Source: Entoloma clypeatum (taxonomy: Eukaryota > Basidiomycota > Agaricomycetes > Agaricales > Entolomataceae). From it: a stretch of DNA of 64,000 nt. The DNA is taken from the NCBI GenBank assembly GCA_963565915.1, contig OY751490.1, positions 1,426,001-1,490,000 of the forward strand, given 5' to 3'. The position numbers were made by a program, and so were the translations under genes. The notes beneath the pieces are model-generated. The model made no database searches, was not told the origin of the DNA, and worked only from the letters and a program-made list of their open reading frames with translations. This document shows positions 11,911 through 22,133 of this stretch, one piece after another (positions within the stretch are counted from its first letter, which is position 1; the number at the start of each line of letters is the position of its first letter).

Positions 11911-12294
11911 ATTATGGAAATTCCTATCTAGCCATATGAGCTCCCGAAAGGCATTATAGATGGTTGTCGGCCTTACAAACCTGTTATAATATTATGGATC
12001 AACTCACAATGCTATTTATAACCAGACAGTAGCAGGTCCGATTTGTATTTCAGATGTGGTATCATGAGTTTATCAAAATAATGCCACATACTGTGAATTG
12101 ATATCATGCCATGCATAGCGACCAAGCGGCTGCAATATTTCTGCTGATTGTCTGCACGATATCTGACTTAAATAGGTGTATAATTGACCAAATCATTACT
12201 TAGCCAGAGGACTCATGAACAATGACAGTAGGAAAGCAACAAAATCATGTATATTGTCAATCTATGGATTGTATACGACGAGCGGAGGATATTC
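11911..12294. other. AT-rich left flank of the retrotransposon
   Basis: About 380 bp of AT-rich sequence with no coding character. It lies between the unresolved minus-strand locus and the copia insertion. Confidence 0.5.
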
Positions 12295-12299
12295 CCCCA
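12295..12299. repeat. Target-site duplication, left copy (CCCCA)
   Basis: The five bases before the left LTR match the five after the right LTR, as expected for copia integrase. Confidence 0.93.
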
Positions 12300-12610
12300 T
12301 GTTGAAACTTTTCCCATCACGTAGATTAGATTAGATTAGATTACATCACGTGACCTTTACATATCTTCATTACATACTTGTTTGGTTGGTACAAACAGTA
12401 GTACGGTATATAAGACCAGGAAACTGTCAATATCAACAAGTTGTCTCTTGACTCTTAACCAGCTCCATCGCTCTCACCAGCCTCAACCGCTCTCACCAGC
12501 CTTACCCCCCTCCAAACCATGTAAGTGACTATAGCGGTATCGTAGAGTAATTCCACTGTAGCCGTGTTGCTCAGTACACCTGTGGCTAGCGCCCAGGTGG
12601 AACTTCAACA
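12300..12610 (+). repeat. Left LTR
   Basis: 311 bp, TG...CA. It contains four tandem ATTAG pentamers (about 12323-12342), a CACGTG core just after them, a TATATAAG box at 12407-12414, a direct repeat of CTCTCACCAGCCT, and an ATG directly followed by TAA overlapping a GTAAGT at 12521. Confidence 0.97.
12407..12414 (+). promoter_or_regulatory. TATA box of the copia LTR
   Basis: TATATAAG lies 107 bp into the LTR. Transcription would start about 30 bp downstream, which places the U3/R boundary near 12440. The same box recurs at 17936-17943 in the right LTR. Confidence 0.7.
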
Positions 12611-12961
12611 GGTTATGGGCCCCGGATAGCAGAGGGACTTGGGAAATGCTGGCAACAGCGAGTACCTGCCCACTCTACCCTGGTTGGCAAAGAACTGATC
12701 GAAAGATCTAGGTTCTGAGTCATACTTCTTCACATATGAACCTGGGAACGTCATTACGACAAGTACCTGTCATGAAATGTCCCTAAGGGGATTGACCTAG
12801 TACACTCCATGTGGAAACGTTGATCGCACCTTATACGTTTCTGACATATAAAGGGTTTTCCCGTGACCGCTATTCCTAAAGGGAATATGTCATAAGGAAT
12901 CATTTAATTGTTTTCTTGAATCATATTCATAACACATCACTGATTGGGAACCCTTTTTTAG
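12521..12961 (+). other. Candidate intron in the copia leader
   Basis: A consensus donor GTAAGT lies in the LTR (12521). A pyrimidine-run acceptor CCCTTTTTTAG ends at 12961, 11 nt before the gag start codon, with a CTGAT branch-like motif about 20 nt upstream. Removing this segment would delete the primer-binding site and a minimal ATG-TAA frame at 12519-12524 from the mRNA. This is inference only. Confidence 0.4.
12611..12622 (+). other. Primer-binding site, half initiator-tRNA-Met type
   Basis: GGTTATGGGCCC starts at the base after the LTR. It is complementary to the anticodon stem-loop of eukaryotic initiator tRNA-Met (GGGCCCATAACC), not to a tRNA 3' end. Drosophila copia is known to prime with a 5' half of this tRNA, so the same mechanism is inferred here. 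Confidence 0.75.
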
Positions 12962-12972
12962 ATTCATCTACA

Positions 12973-15900
12973 ATGTCTACCTCTCGTTCTGCCCTCGACA
13001 TCATCACCCCCTTCGACGGTATCGACTACCAAAGCTGGGCCGAAAAAATGAAGTCTTACCTACTCCATCAAGGAGTTTGGCGCATCGTCTCTGGCGACAT
13101 CACCCGTCCCGTAATCGCTGACTTCACCACCACGGTCTCCACCCCTGGAGCCACTGCTGCTGCTCCCCCTGTGTTGACTACCACGGTCGACCAGCCCGGC
13201 TTCCGTAAGGAAGAAAAAGTCTGGGTAAGGGACGACGACGTAGCTCTCGGGGCAATACACCTGAAAGTCTCTGAGGCGATCAGACGCCACATCAAAGACA
13301 GCACCTCGGCACTTGACGCGTGGAAGGCGCTAAAAGATAACTATTCCAAGGTATCCCCAGCTGTCATCTTCGGCGACTTCAAGGCCGCCGCCACCTACAA
13401 ACTCTCTGGACGCGACCCCGTTCCCGAGATTGAACGCCTGGGGTCTCTTTTCGCCCGGCTCGCTGATTCGAACTTTGACGTCCCCGATCTAATGCAGGCA
13501 ATGATCCTGGCCAATGCAATTCCCGACGCCTGGTCGTCACTCTCCACCGCCCTTTTCCAGGTCTACGACGCAGACGACTTCACCTACAAGGCCGTCGCCG
13601 ACAGCATCATATCGGAGTACAGGCGCAAGTATGCGATTGGGTCTACTCGGGCGTCCAACGAGCAGGCCCGGAAAATCTCCGGGACCAAGCGAAAGGGGCA
13701 AGACCCCAAATGGGAAAAGCAAACAGCGCCGAGTACCTCGCGTAACAATGCTGACGAGCAGCCTAACTCGACCGACCCGAGTACCGCTTCTGAAAAGAAG
13801 AAGGGAAAGGGACGCTGGCGCAACCAGAAGAAGCGCGCCAACAACGCAGAAAACGACTCCGACCAAGCTGAGGAAATGGTCGAGTTTATTGCACCAGCCA
13901 TTGAGCAACCCCTTCGTCGTCCTGCTCCTTGTCCTCTTCCTCCTCGTCAACGTGCCCCTTGCCCTCTCCCTCCTCATCATGCACCTGCCTTCACCACTAT
14001 AACAGGCCGCGGGAAAACTACAAGTACCGCGCAGCCTGAGTCGGAGAAAATGCAGTCGCTCCTGCAACGCATGAACCCTCCTCCTTCCCAGTACACCGGG
14101 CTTCCTTCTGGAAAGCCATCTGTGTGGAAAAAGAACGAGAGGGTGCGAAGACTCGCCCGAGAAATCGGTGCTCAACCCTCTGGGTCAAACCTCCGTATCT
14201 TAGATACCATCATTCCTGACATTGACGAAAGGCCGGCTAAACAGCGTCGCGTAGCCCCGTCAATAGAAGAATCGCTGAAAATGATGGACATCGACCAGGA
14301 ACGGATGGGGCCGGATGTATTTGAGGACGAGATTGAACTTGACGGTTCGTCAGAACATTTTCTCAAACCTTACCAATTGCGGAATGCTAATAATACCTCT
14401 CAACAGACGTATGATATATTAGCCAGTACCAGTACAGAGTGCGTAGATCACATTAGCAGTGATCTACACAAAAAATATATTAAACATTTCGCCTCTTGTA
14501 CACATTGTAAGGAAAAAGAACGCGCACAATGGATATTAGATTCCGGTGCCTCTCTACACTTTACGCATGAGTTCAAAGACTTCGCATACTATAGACCTCT
14601 CACGGTCAAGCGTTTCGTCCAAACTGCTGCTAAAGGAAAGAAACTGGAAATACTCGGAGTTGGAGCCGTTCCAGTACGGCACACCCTAAATGGGGAAGTT
14701 AAAACCCATCTTCTCAGACCGGTATTCTACATCCCGGACATGGACACACGCCTATTGTCCTTAGGCGTCTTTCTTAACCATGGTTACAAAGTAGATGGGA
14801 CTTGTGGAGAAATTAACATCTCCAAAGGGCTGAGCAAAATTCAGTTTTCGCCCCACATCCTTGGACAGACCATTTACTGGTTAGACACTGAAATACGCTA
14901 TGACCAGATCCATGCGATCTCAAGCGAAATCACTGTCGAAACATGGCACAAGCGCCTTGGTCACCCAAATGATCAAGCACTCCGAAAGATTCCCACCAGT
15001 ACCAAAGGGGTACCTGAAACACTAGTACGTGAGAAATCACAGGAAAGTTGCACAGGTTGCCTCAAAGGGAAAATGCCGAATCAGTCATATCCCAATTCGA
15101 TAACAAGGGCAACAAAAACCTTTGATCTGATCCATTCCGATCTCAAACAAATATCCACGGCATCATACCACAAATATAAATATTTCCTTACGTTTTTGGA
15201 CGATTTTTCATCCCACGTCTGGGTCGTCTTGCTTAGGAAGAAGTCGGATGCTGTCATGGCACTACGACAATTCCTTGCGATGATCCAGAATCAATTCGCC
15301 GCCACCCCTAAGAAATGGCGAGTTGATGGAGGTGGAGAATTTAACGAATACAAGGATGTACTTGCCGATCATGGAATTCTGATCGACGTCACGCTCCCGT
15401 ATCAGCACCAGCAGAACGGTCGAGCAGAACGGATAAATCGAACCCTGTGGGAGAAATCTCAGGCCTTGCGCTTCGACGCGTGCTTACCACCTATGTGGTG
15501 GGAATTCTGTTTGGAACATGCAGCTTTTCTCTACAACAGAACCCCCATGCAGTGTCTCGAATGGAACACCCCTTACTTCAGGGTGACCAATGAGATCCCT
15601 GATATGTCAAGCATCAGAGTCTTCGGATGTCAGGCATACGTGTATATCCCAAAAGAAAAACGTAGAAATTCCCTGGAGTCTAGATCTCGATTGATGATTT
15701 ATCTCGGATCAAAGCCAGGGGTCAAAGGATACCGTTTCATGGATCCTGAGACTAATACAATTTTCATGGGTGGGAAAGCTATCTTTGATGAAAGCAAGTA
15801 CCCTAGATGCCACATCGACCCTTTGCCAGAGAACCATCCAGAAATGGAAAACCCAGAACCGGCTGATGAGTTTGAGGACCTCATCCCCGGAAACAATGAC

Positions 15901-17751
15901 AATGACAGTCATTACGAAAAACCTCACGACCCTGTTCCCACTGGACAGGATCACCCTGAATCAGACGATGATTTGCCGCGTAGCGAGCCCGATGACGAGC
16001 CACGAGTACCCACTCCAGAGCCCGAGCAAGTACCAGATCGACCGATCAGGGAACGACGAGTTCGGAGAATGCCAGACAGCATCTATGGGGAAGACACCCC
16101 TGCTTCTGATCTTGAAAAAATGGATCAAAGACGTAGATTGGGCGGCCAAACGGCATGGATGAATGACCTCCTGATGGAGGCAATATCAGTCCAAGTTGGC
16201 ATTGTCGACATGTCCCATAAAGACATATACCCTCTTCCAAACAAAGAAGACTGGTATGCGGCTGAACGTAAAGAGCTAGATATGCTCAAACGCCGCGGGG
16301 TGATCACGGAGCTAGTACCCCTGCCTGAAGGGAGGAAAGCTCTAAGAAACAAATGGGTTTACAATGAAAAGTCCGATGGGCGTCTGAAAGCACGCCTCGT
16401 CGCAAAAGGCTTCTCACAGGTAGAAGGGATCGACTTTGATCAGATCTTCTCACCAGTCGTAAGATATGAAACCGTCCGATTAATACTGGCATTGACAGCC
16501 CTTGAAGGGTGGTTCATGACACTTTTGGACGTCTCATCAGCCTTCCTCTATGGAACGCTCCATGAAGTCATCTACATGCGACAGCCTGAGGGCTACGTAG
16601 TAAAAGGGAAAGAACACCTCGTGTACCGACTATACAAAGCCCTATATGGACTTAAGCAGGCCGCACTAGCCTGGTGGAGGGAACTTGATTCCTCCATGAA
16701 AAAGCTCGGCTTTGTCCGGCTTCACTCCGATGCGGGTGTTTTCATTCACAAAAGTACCAACGGGGAAATTGTAATCGCCGTCATCTATGTCGACGACTCT
16801 GCTTTTCTCGGTACAAACCGGGAATATACGCTAGAGAAAAAGAGGGCCTTCATGACCACATGGGAATGTAGGGACCTAGGGCATCTCGTGCCCGATGGGG
16901 AACCAAAGGAATTTCTCTCAATCCAAATAAGGCAACGAGGGAAGAGGATCTTCATTGATCAAGTACCTTACCTTGAGAAAATTCTGGCACGCATGGGGAT
17001 GAGCGAATCTAACGCCACCCATACCCCACTCCCCACGGGCTACAAACCCATGGCGTCCGAAGATGAACCCAATGCGGAACTCCGATCCAAGTACCAATCC
17101 GTCATCGGATCACTCCTATATCTGATGATTGGAACGAGGCCTGACATCTGCTTTGCTGTAATCAAAATGTCCCAATTTTCCGCAAATCCCACAAAACGCC
17201 ATTTAGAGGTGGCTAGGGATATTTGCAGATATTTAAAGGCAACGAAAAATTACGCAATAATGTATGATGGGGACTCAGGGAAAGGGATCTATGCATTCAC
17301 AGACTCCGACTGGGCGTCAGATGAGAACACGAGGAGGTCTACCACCGGCTTCTTCATATCACTGGCGTCTGGAGCGATAACATGGGTATCATCGGCGCAG
17401 AAAACCATCGCCCTCTCTTCTACAGAAGCAGAGTATATGGCGCTATCAGATTGCAGTCGCGCAGCAACATGGCTGAGAAGCATGCTTGCCGAACTTGGAA
17501 TGCAGATCGGATCAGTACCGATCTATGGAGATAACAATGGCTCCGTCTTTATCGCATCCAACCCTGTGACTGAGAAGTGTTCCAAGCACATTGACGTGCG
17601 ATTCCACTTCGTCAGAGAAAAAGTCTCCGAAGGAATAATTACGGTCGAATTCATTGAAGGAGTGAACAACCCCGCAGACCTTTTAACTAAGAATCTGGGA
17701 AAAATCCTCTTTTCCAAGTTTATCCCGTACTTCGGATTGATAAAAAACTAG
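12973..17751 (+). CDS. Copia gag-pol polyprotein, 1592 aa, intact
   Basis: The start is the first ATG in the open frame (MSTSRSALDI). Domains by residue: a gag region about 10-230 (UBN2/DUF4219-like); a basic Lys/Arg stretch and a Pro/Cys patch (PCPLPPRQRAPCPLPP) to about 350; protease LDSGAS about 520; GAG pre-integrase HHCC (WHKRLGH...CTGC) about 657-705; an integrase core with D (HSDLK) about 722, D (VDGGGEF) about 783 and E (QNGRAER) about 817; reverse transcriptase from about 1124 with catalytic YVDD about 1271; and RNase H with TDSDWASD, STEAEY and GDNNGS at about 1442, 1483 and 1517. There is no stop or frameshift. No CCHC zinc knuckle is visible in gag, although many copia elements have one; a basic tract takes its place. 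Confidence 0.96.
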   Translation: MSTSRSALDIITPFDGIDYQSWAEKMKSYLLHQGVWRIVSGDITRPVIADFTTTVSTPGATAAAPPVLTTTVDQPGFRKEEKVWVRDDDVALGAIHLKVSEAIRRHIKDSTSALDAWKALKDNYSKVSPAVIFGDFKAAATYKLSGRDPVPEIERLGSLFARLADSNFDVPDLMQAMILANAIPDAWSSLSTALFQVYDADDFTYKAVADSIISEYRRKYAIGSTRASNEQARKISGTKRKGQDPKWEKQTAPSTSRNNADEQPNSTDPSTASEKKKGKGRWRNQKKRANNAENDSDQAEEMVEFIAPAIEQPLRRPAPCPLPPRQRAPCPLPPHHAPAFTTITGRGKTTSTAQPESEKMQSLLQRMNPPPSQYTGLPSGKPSVWKKNERVRRLAREIGAQPSGSNLRILDTIIPDIDERPAKQRRVAPSIEESLKMMDIDQERMGPDVFEDEIELDGSSEHFLKPYQLRNANNTSQQTYDILASTSTECVDHISSDLHKKYIKHFASCTHCKEKERAQWILDSGASLHFTHEFKDFAYYRPLTVKRFVQTAAKGKKLEILGVGAVPVRHTLNGEVKTHLLRPVFYIPDMDTRLLSLGVFLNHGYKVDGTCGEINISKGLSKIQFSPHILGQTIYWLDTEIRYDQIHAISSEITVETWHKRLGHPNDQALRKIPTSTKGVPETLVREKSQESCTGCLKGKMPNQSYPNSITRATKTFDLIHSDLKQISTASYHKYKYFLTFLDDFSSHVWVVLLRKKSDAVMALRQFLAMIQNQFAATPKKWRVDGGGEFNEYKDVLADHGILIDVTLPYQHQQNGRAERINRTLWEKSQALRFDACLPPMWWEFCLEHAAFLYNRTPMQCLEWNTPYFRVTNEIPDMSSIRVFGCQAYVYIPKEKRRNSLESRSRLMIYLGSKPGVKGYRFMDPETNTIFMGGKAIFDESKYPRCHIDPLPENHPEMENPEPADEFEDLIPGNNDNDSHYEKPHDPVPTGQDHPESDDDLPRSEPDDEPRVPTPEPEQVPDRPIRERRVRRMPDSIYGEDTPASDLEKMDQRRRLGGQTAWMNDLLMEAISVQVGIVDMSHKDIYPLPNKEDWYAAERKELDMLKRRGVITELVPLPEGRKALRNKWVYNEKSDGRLKARLVAKGFSQVEGIDFDQIFSPVVRYETVRLILALTALEGWFMTLLDVSSAFLYGTLHEVIYMRQPEGYVVKGKEHLVYRLYKALYGLKQAALAWWRELDSSMKKLGFVRLHSDAGVFIHKSTNGEIVIAVIYVDDSAFLGTNREYTLEKKRAFMTTWECRDLGHLVPDGEPKEFLSIQIRQRGKRIFIDQVPYLEKILARMGMSESNATHTPLPTGYKPMASEDEPNAELRSKYQSVIGSLLYLMIGTRPDICFAVIKMSQFSANPTKRHLEVARDICRYLKATKNYAIMYDGDSGKGIYAFTDSDWASDENTRRSTTGFFISLASGAITWVSSAQKTIALSSTEAEYMALSDCSRAATWLRSMLAELGMQIGSVPIYGDNNGSVFIASNPVTEKCSKHIDVRFHFVREKVSEGIITVEFIEGVNNPADLLTKNLGKILFSKFIPYFGLIKN

Positions 17752-17821
17752 GCGAAACAGAGTACCTATATATATATATGTGGGAAAAAGTAAGATGTAT
17801 TTAGAAGTATGTACTAAATAT

Positions 17822-17828
17822 GGGGGGG
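17822..17828 (+). other. Polypurine tract of the copia element
   Basis: GGGGGGG directly precedes the right LTR, the expected place for plus-strand DNA priming. It is a run of G only and very short. Confidence 0.7.
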
Positions 17829-18139
17829 TGTTGAAACTTTTCCCATCACGTAGATTAGATTAGATTAGATTACATCACGTGACCTTTACATATCTTCATT
17901 ACATACTTGTTTGGTTGGTACAAACAGTAGTACGGTATATAAGACCAGGAAACTGTCAATATCAACAAGTTGTCTCTTGACTCTTAACCAGCTCCATCGC
18001 TCTCACCAGCCTCAACCGCTCTCACCAGCCTTACCCCCCTCCAAACCATGTAAGTGACTATAGCGGTATCGTAGAGTAATTCCACTGTAGCCGTGTTGCT
18101 CAGTACACCTGTGGCTAGCGCCCAGGTGGAACTTCAACA
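17829..18139 (+). repeat. Right LTR
   Basis: 311 bp, TG...CA. I found no mismatch to the left LTR. Its last bases TTCAACA adjoin the CCCCA target duplication. Confidence 0.97.
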
Positions 18140-18144
18140 CCCCA
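18140..18144. repeat. Target-site duplication, right copy (CCCCA)
   Basis: Matches 12295-12299. Confidence 0.93.
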
Positions 18145-20071
18145 AAGCCTATCAGTGTCGCCTCGCCAATATCTCTCACTGGGTCAGTCGCGCCAAGTGG
18201 TCAACTCCTCCCTTTCTCACCAGGGCCCAGCCAAGCTCTGAGAACTGCCCCCACCTCCACCGCTCCCTCGACACCTGCAGTGCCTGTGCCTCTCCCTCGA
18301 TTAGTCCGGGTCTGGTGGCCTCACATTTGCAGGCCGCGCACTCCTCGTGGATGATTTGCAGGAAGCAGAGCTAACTGGTAACAAAGCCAACCTGTAATCA
18401 CATTCAGTTGCTGAGCAACCACTCAGCGACGCACTCACAATTCAAGCTGTAGCTATGGGCACTGTTGGCGTCAAGCGTCGGGCTGGGCGAGTACTGATTA
18501 GTCAGTGGGTAGACTTGTGTCGAAACAGGATGAACCTCTGCATGGAATGCGGTGACTCACAAGTTCCTCAGACCTCAGTAGACCTTTGACGACAAGCTCA
18601 AGCAGCCGAGCTGTCGCAGCTTCTCACCTGTCAGGCCTGTCAGGTGTTAGCCAAACAAACAAACAAAAAAACCGGGGGCAACGCACCCACCCTTCAAGTT
18701 CACAACCCTTCTTCTCCGGAGTCCAAAGGGCTGACCTTCACAGGTCGTTGAGGGTCACTTCTAGCATGAGTGACGACGAAGGAGGTGGTGAGGAGGAATC
18801 TTGTAAACACGAAGACAAGGGGGTTATAATGCAGAAAATGGGGGATTCAAACGCCGGGTTGCTCCCTTTATAAATTTATTCAATCTCCGATTACAACCAT
18901 AATGTTGAAAAGTTGCCCGAAGTTGCGAGTCCTACCAACTCATCATAATCGGGGGTGAACTATTTAACATCTGACGTGAATTTTGCAAAGTAGCTGCCGA
19001 CTTGGTAGTCAGTTCACAATGTAAATACAACCTCGTTCTCACATTATCCTTGCCTCACAGTATGAGTAGAATACTGTATCTAATGCACAATATTATTGTA
19101 ATACTACTGACCATAGATAAGCTGTTTATGAGCTGTTGTCGAGGTGTTATAATATTGTAGCATGCTCGTGAGTGTCATATTGCTAAATCAGAACTTCCCT
19201 GATTTGCTGATGACTGATCGTGGGACGGCTTATGCTTTCTGCTGATTCAAATCGGGTTTTTCATTTGGTCTGAGCACTGCAAGAAGGCAAGGCTTCTGGC
19301 ATCCGATATATGATGTGCTTACGAGGCTATTGGACAGATGTCATTTGCTTGAATCTTGGACCTAGGTTAAGTACAATGCAAAACTGTGTATGGTGAACTT
19401 GAGGTTGCTTGAGGAAGTCCTCGAGCGAATCCATTAAACTTATCTCCTGACTGGTTTGTTTTAACAATGGCAGGGACGGACACAACAATATCGTTGATAT
19501 TGAGCGCTCAATCGAGTTCTTTGAGTTCATTGGACATCGAGGGTTGGTTGACGAAGGACACATCCGAGTCCAAGTCGTATCGCAACACGTGTAGGGCAAG
19601 GAAACGTATCGTGAACTGCTGCATGGTGTAGCAAATAAGTAGGAGCGAACTTGAATTTTTCGCCCATCATACAAGGAAACGGAGCCTAGGTTGTACGGTC
19701 GACGATATAATGACTACACATCAATTAAGTGTGCACTTGAGATCCGCAAGTATGAGGCGCATAAGTACATACCACATCCAATGCTCGCGAACTGACCGAC
19801 GCCCAACGATAAGGACCTTTCAGCACCACTCATTCAGAAACAGAGATCCAGGAACGTTGAGCAGTCGATGGCTGTTAGCACCAATTCCAAGATGGGAAGA
19901 TTAGTGGATGGGCGCATTGGTTGTTCGTAGATTGAGATTAGTGCGATTCACTGGCGAAAGGATGTTTTCTTGGAAGTCAGGGCGAGGAGTGTAGTCAGTC
20001 TGTGTCATATTCACGTGCCACAGTACAATCGTGTTGTCTGAACATGACGGACCGTCACCATCAAGTATACG
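18145..20071. other. Retrotransposon right flank, no clear gene
   Basis: A minus-strand stretch at about 18,180-18,375 reads as a Cys-containing peptide (HEECAACKCEA) that ends in TGA. It could be the last exon of a decayed gene. An AAAC tetramer repeat lies near 18,655. A minus-strand open stretch at 19,327-19,674 has no recognisable motif. The rest is AT-rich and shows nothing. Confidence 0.4.
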
Positions 20072-21344
20072 ATGTCGGCGGTCGCATGTAAACCGAAATC
20101 AGCAGAATCTCCACCACTGCCGCCTGAACTGTGGTTGAGAATACTTCGATTCGCAGCTTGCGTCCCTCAGCTCCTCGACACAGACGCTCTCCTTGACTTT
20201 TCACCATCATCGGATCAGCAACGACGGAGACTTCACAGTCGGTCGTTTGTATGCATTATTCTTACCACACTTACCCGTCACTAAATTTACCTAGATAACA
20301 AAATGTCATGTCATTCGAGTATGCAAGAAGTGGTACTCACTAGCATCACCCTTGCTATACGAAAGCCTCATCATTGCCAGGGGCAGGGCGCTGCCGAAGC
20401 TCCGGGACACATTGAAGCGATCCCATGAAAGAGCAAGATACTCGGACACTGGACCGTCGCTGGGTTGGTGGACAAAGCGTCTTGACATCGCAATGCGCGA
20501 TATGATTGATTCGTCAGACGACAGCACTGGCAAACTCGAGATGGAATGTCTATCGAATATCATCCATTGCCTACCAAACCTCAACATCCTAGTCATCTCT
20601 GTGTCTGCCAACCTGTTTGAGCGCATCATATTTCCAAGTGCTCTCCTGCATGACCTCGTCCAGTCAAGCGGAAACAACCTGCAAGCAATCGTTTGGCGCG
20701 ACGATGTACATTTCCGAGCGCCTCCTGACTGCCAGGCCGTCCTTGGCGATTGTTCACAAGTCAAAGCGATGACATGCCCTGTAGACTCGCCTGAAACCTT
20801 GAAGTTGAACTTTTCCGTACTGGAGACCCTACTCATCCGGGTTCATGCCGACATCCGCGCATCTAACCTACCCTGTCTTCGTCGCCTCATTATTTGCGAA
20901 CCAACTCGCGATTACATGACTGGTTTACTTGAAAGCCATGGTGCTCAACTGGAAATAATCCAGCTATCAGTTGATTCCCAGCACCGTATTCTGCCGTCGT
21001 GGCTGAAGTCTATTTCCGCCTTTTGTCCCAACCTCTCTAGACTCGACCTTTCCTTCGATAAGTGGTCCAGTGTATACGGGCTCGAGATGGTCCTTCCAGA
21101 GTCGCTACGGGTTCTCGGAATTCAGAGTCTGAAGAAGCAGTCACCTACATCGGGATACATTTCTCTCTTAGAAACCCTACAAAGTATGGAAATTGGCAGC
21201 GCCCTGCAAACTGTCCAATTTACCGATTTTGGAAATCTCTGGGATTTGCGCCTGAAGCATCCGCGCATGTTTCGACGGTGCTTGAATGTACTGGGATGGA
21301 TGGGTTTGGCTGCAGAAGACCCGGACGGTGCTTTGCTCCCGTGA
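20072..21344 (+). CDS. F-box protein, 408 aa
   Basis: Two exons, 20072-20248 and 20295-21344. The 46-nt intron ends CACTAAATTTACCTAG with a consensus branch. Residues 14-36 form the start of an F-box (LPPELWLRILRFAACVP). After the splice comes the typical second half (VCKKWYSLASPLLYESL), so the splice rebuilds the domain. The rest is leucine-rich and probably folds as degenerate leucine-rich repeats (LPNLNILVISVSANL, FCPNLSRLDLSFDKW), the usual substrate-binding part. By family it would act as the substrate adaptor of an SCF ubiquitin ligase. F-box genes are strongly expanded in agaricomycetes, so a specific role cannot be given. Confidence 0.85.
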
Positions 21345-22133
21345 ACCCCTGTCGACTATGGGATCATACAATGTGTGCTATCGCATCTCTAATCGGCTAG
21401 TATCAATGACCAAACCCCGCAACTCGGTGTTGCGCAACCCGCATGTCCCGCAACTTTCTATAGGCCCCTAAAATAACTATGCGGCAAATTTACTTCTGCA
21501 TTTTTTCGATAATATGGTTGTAATTTAAGTTATGGTACTATGTCATGGGCACCCTAGTTGGTGCCCAGTGCGGGTCAGAAAGCACAAAGAGATCGGCGAA
21601 AAGTGCCTGGAGCATCGATTGAGATTGTTCTGAACGGAAGAAAGCCACATGAAAGGCTGCTCTGGCCTCCACTGGCTGTCTGTGTCATGCGGGTTAGATT
21701 CTGCTGGACGCCGTTGATCGACGCCTGACCCATTAAAAAACCCCACTCGTCTGGCAGGAAATGGTAAGCGTGTTGAACCTCATCATAACCAGGCGAGAAT
21801 CTCGGATCATCATCATCATGTAAAAGTGGCGCCATAATAACACGTGCCTTGTCCAATTTCAGCGTGGCCTACTGTTAGTATCACTCCTCAGAACTGTCCA
21901 TTCACTTTGCACGCTACGACTCCTTGCTGTTAAAAGAGACTGATCATCGATGGGAGATGGCAATCCTATCTGCGTAAGTCATCGTTTCGAATTCTTGAAA
22001 CCTGCGTTTAGAGGAGACAGATACATAGATTTAGCCCGAGGTTGAAGAATGAAGAACCGCGCGCACAAAGGTTACGCCATGCAGTCATGCCATTACAACT
22101 ATACAAGTACAATCGAGAGTTTAAAAGAAAGAA
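21345..22133. other. Region with one minus-strand coding-like fragment
   Basis: 21,543-21,856 on the minus strand is open for 93 codons with natural-looking composition (DEWGFLMGQASINGVQQNL) and a run of four Asp. I found no start exon or family for it. It lies directly downstream of the Crinkler-type locus on the same strand and could be a remnant. The rest shows nothing. Confidence 0.35.

Larger units (their letters stand above)
12300..18139 (+). mobile_element. Complete Ty1/copia LTR retrotransposon (5.84 kb)
   Basis: Both LTRs are 311 bp, bounded by TG...CA (inverted ends TGTTGAA/TTCAACA). By base-by-base reading I found no difference between them. A 5-bp target duplication CCCCA flanks the element. 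Inside are a primer-binding site adjoining the left LTR, one uninterrupted gag-pol frame in the order protease, integrase, RT, RNase H (the copia order), and a G7 tract abutting the right LTR. These features indicate a recent insertion that may still be competent. The element sits between gene-poor flanks and interrupts no gene I can identify. Confidence 0.97.

Noticed and set aside
13514..14175. Two large alternate frames inside copia gag (162 plus, 212 minus codons)
   Set aside because: They overlap an intact gag-pol frame in a GC- and Pro-rich stretch that leaves all frames open; no separate start context or domain.
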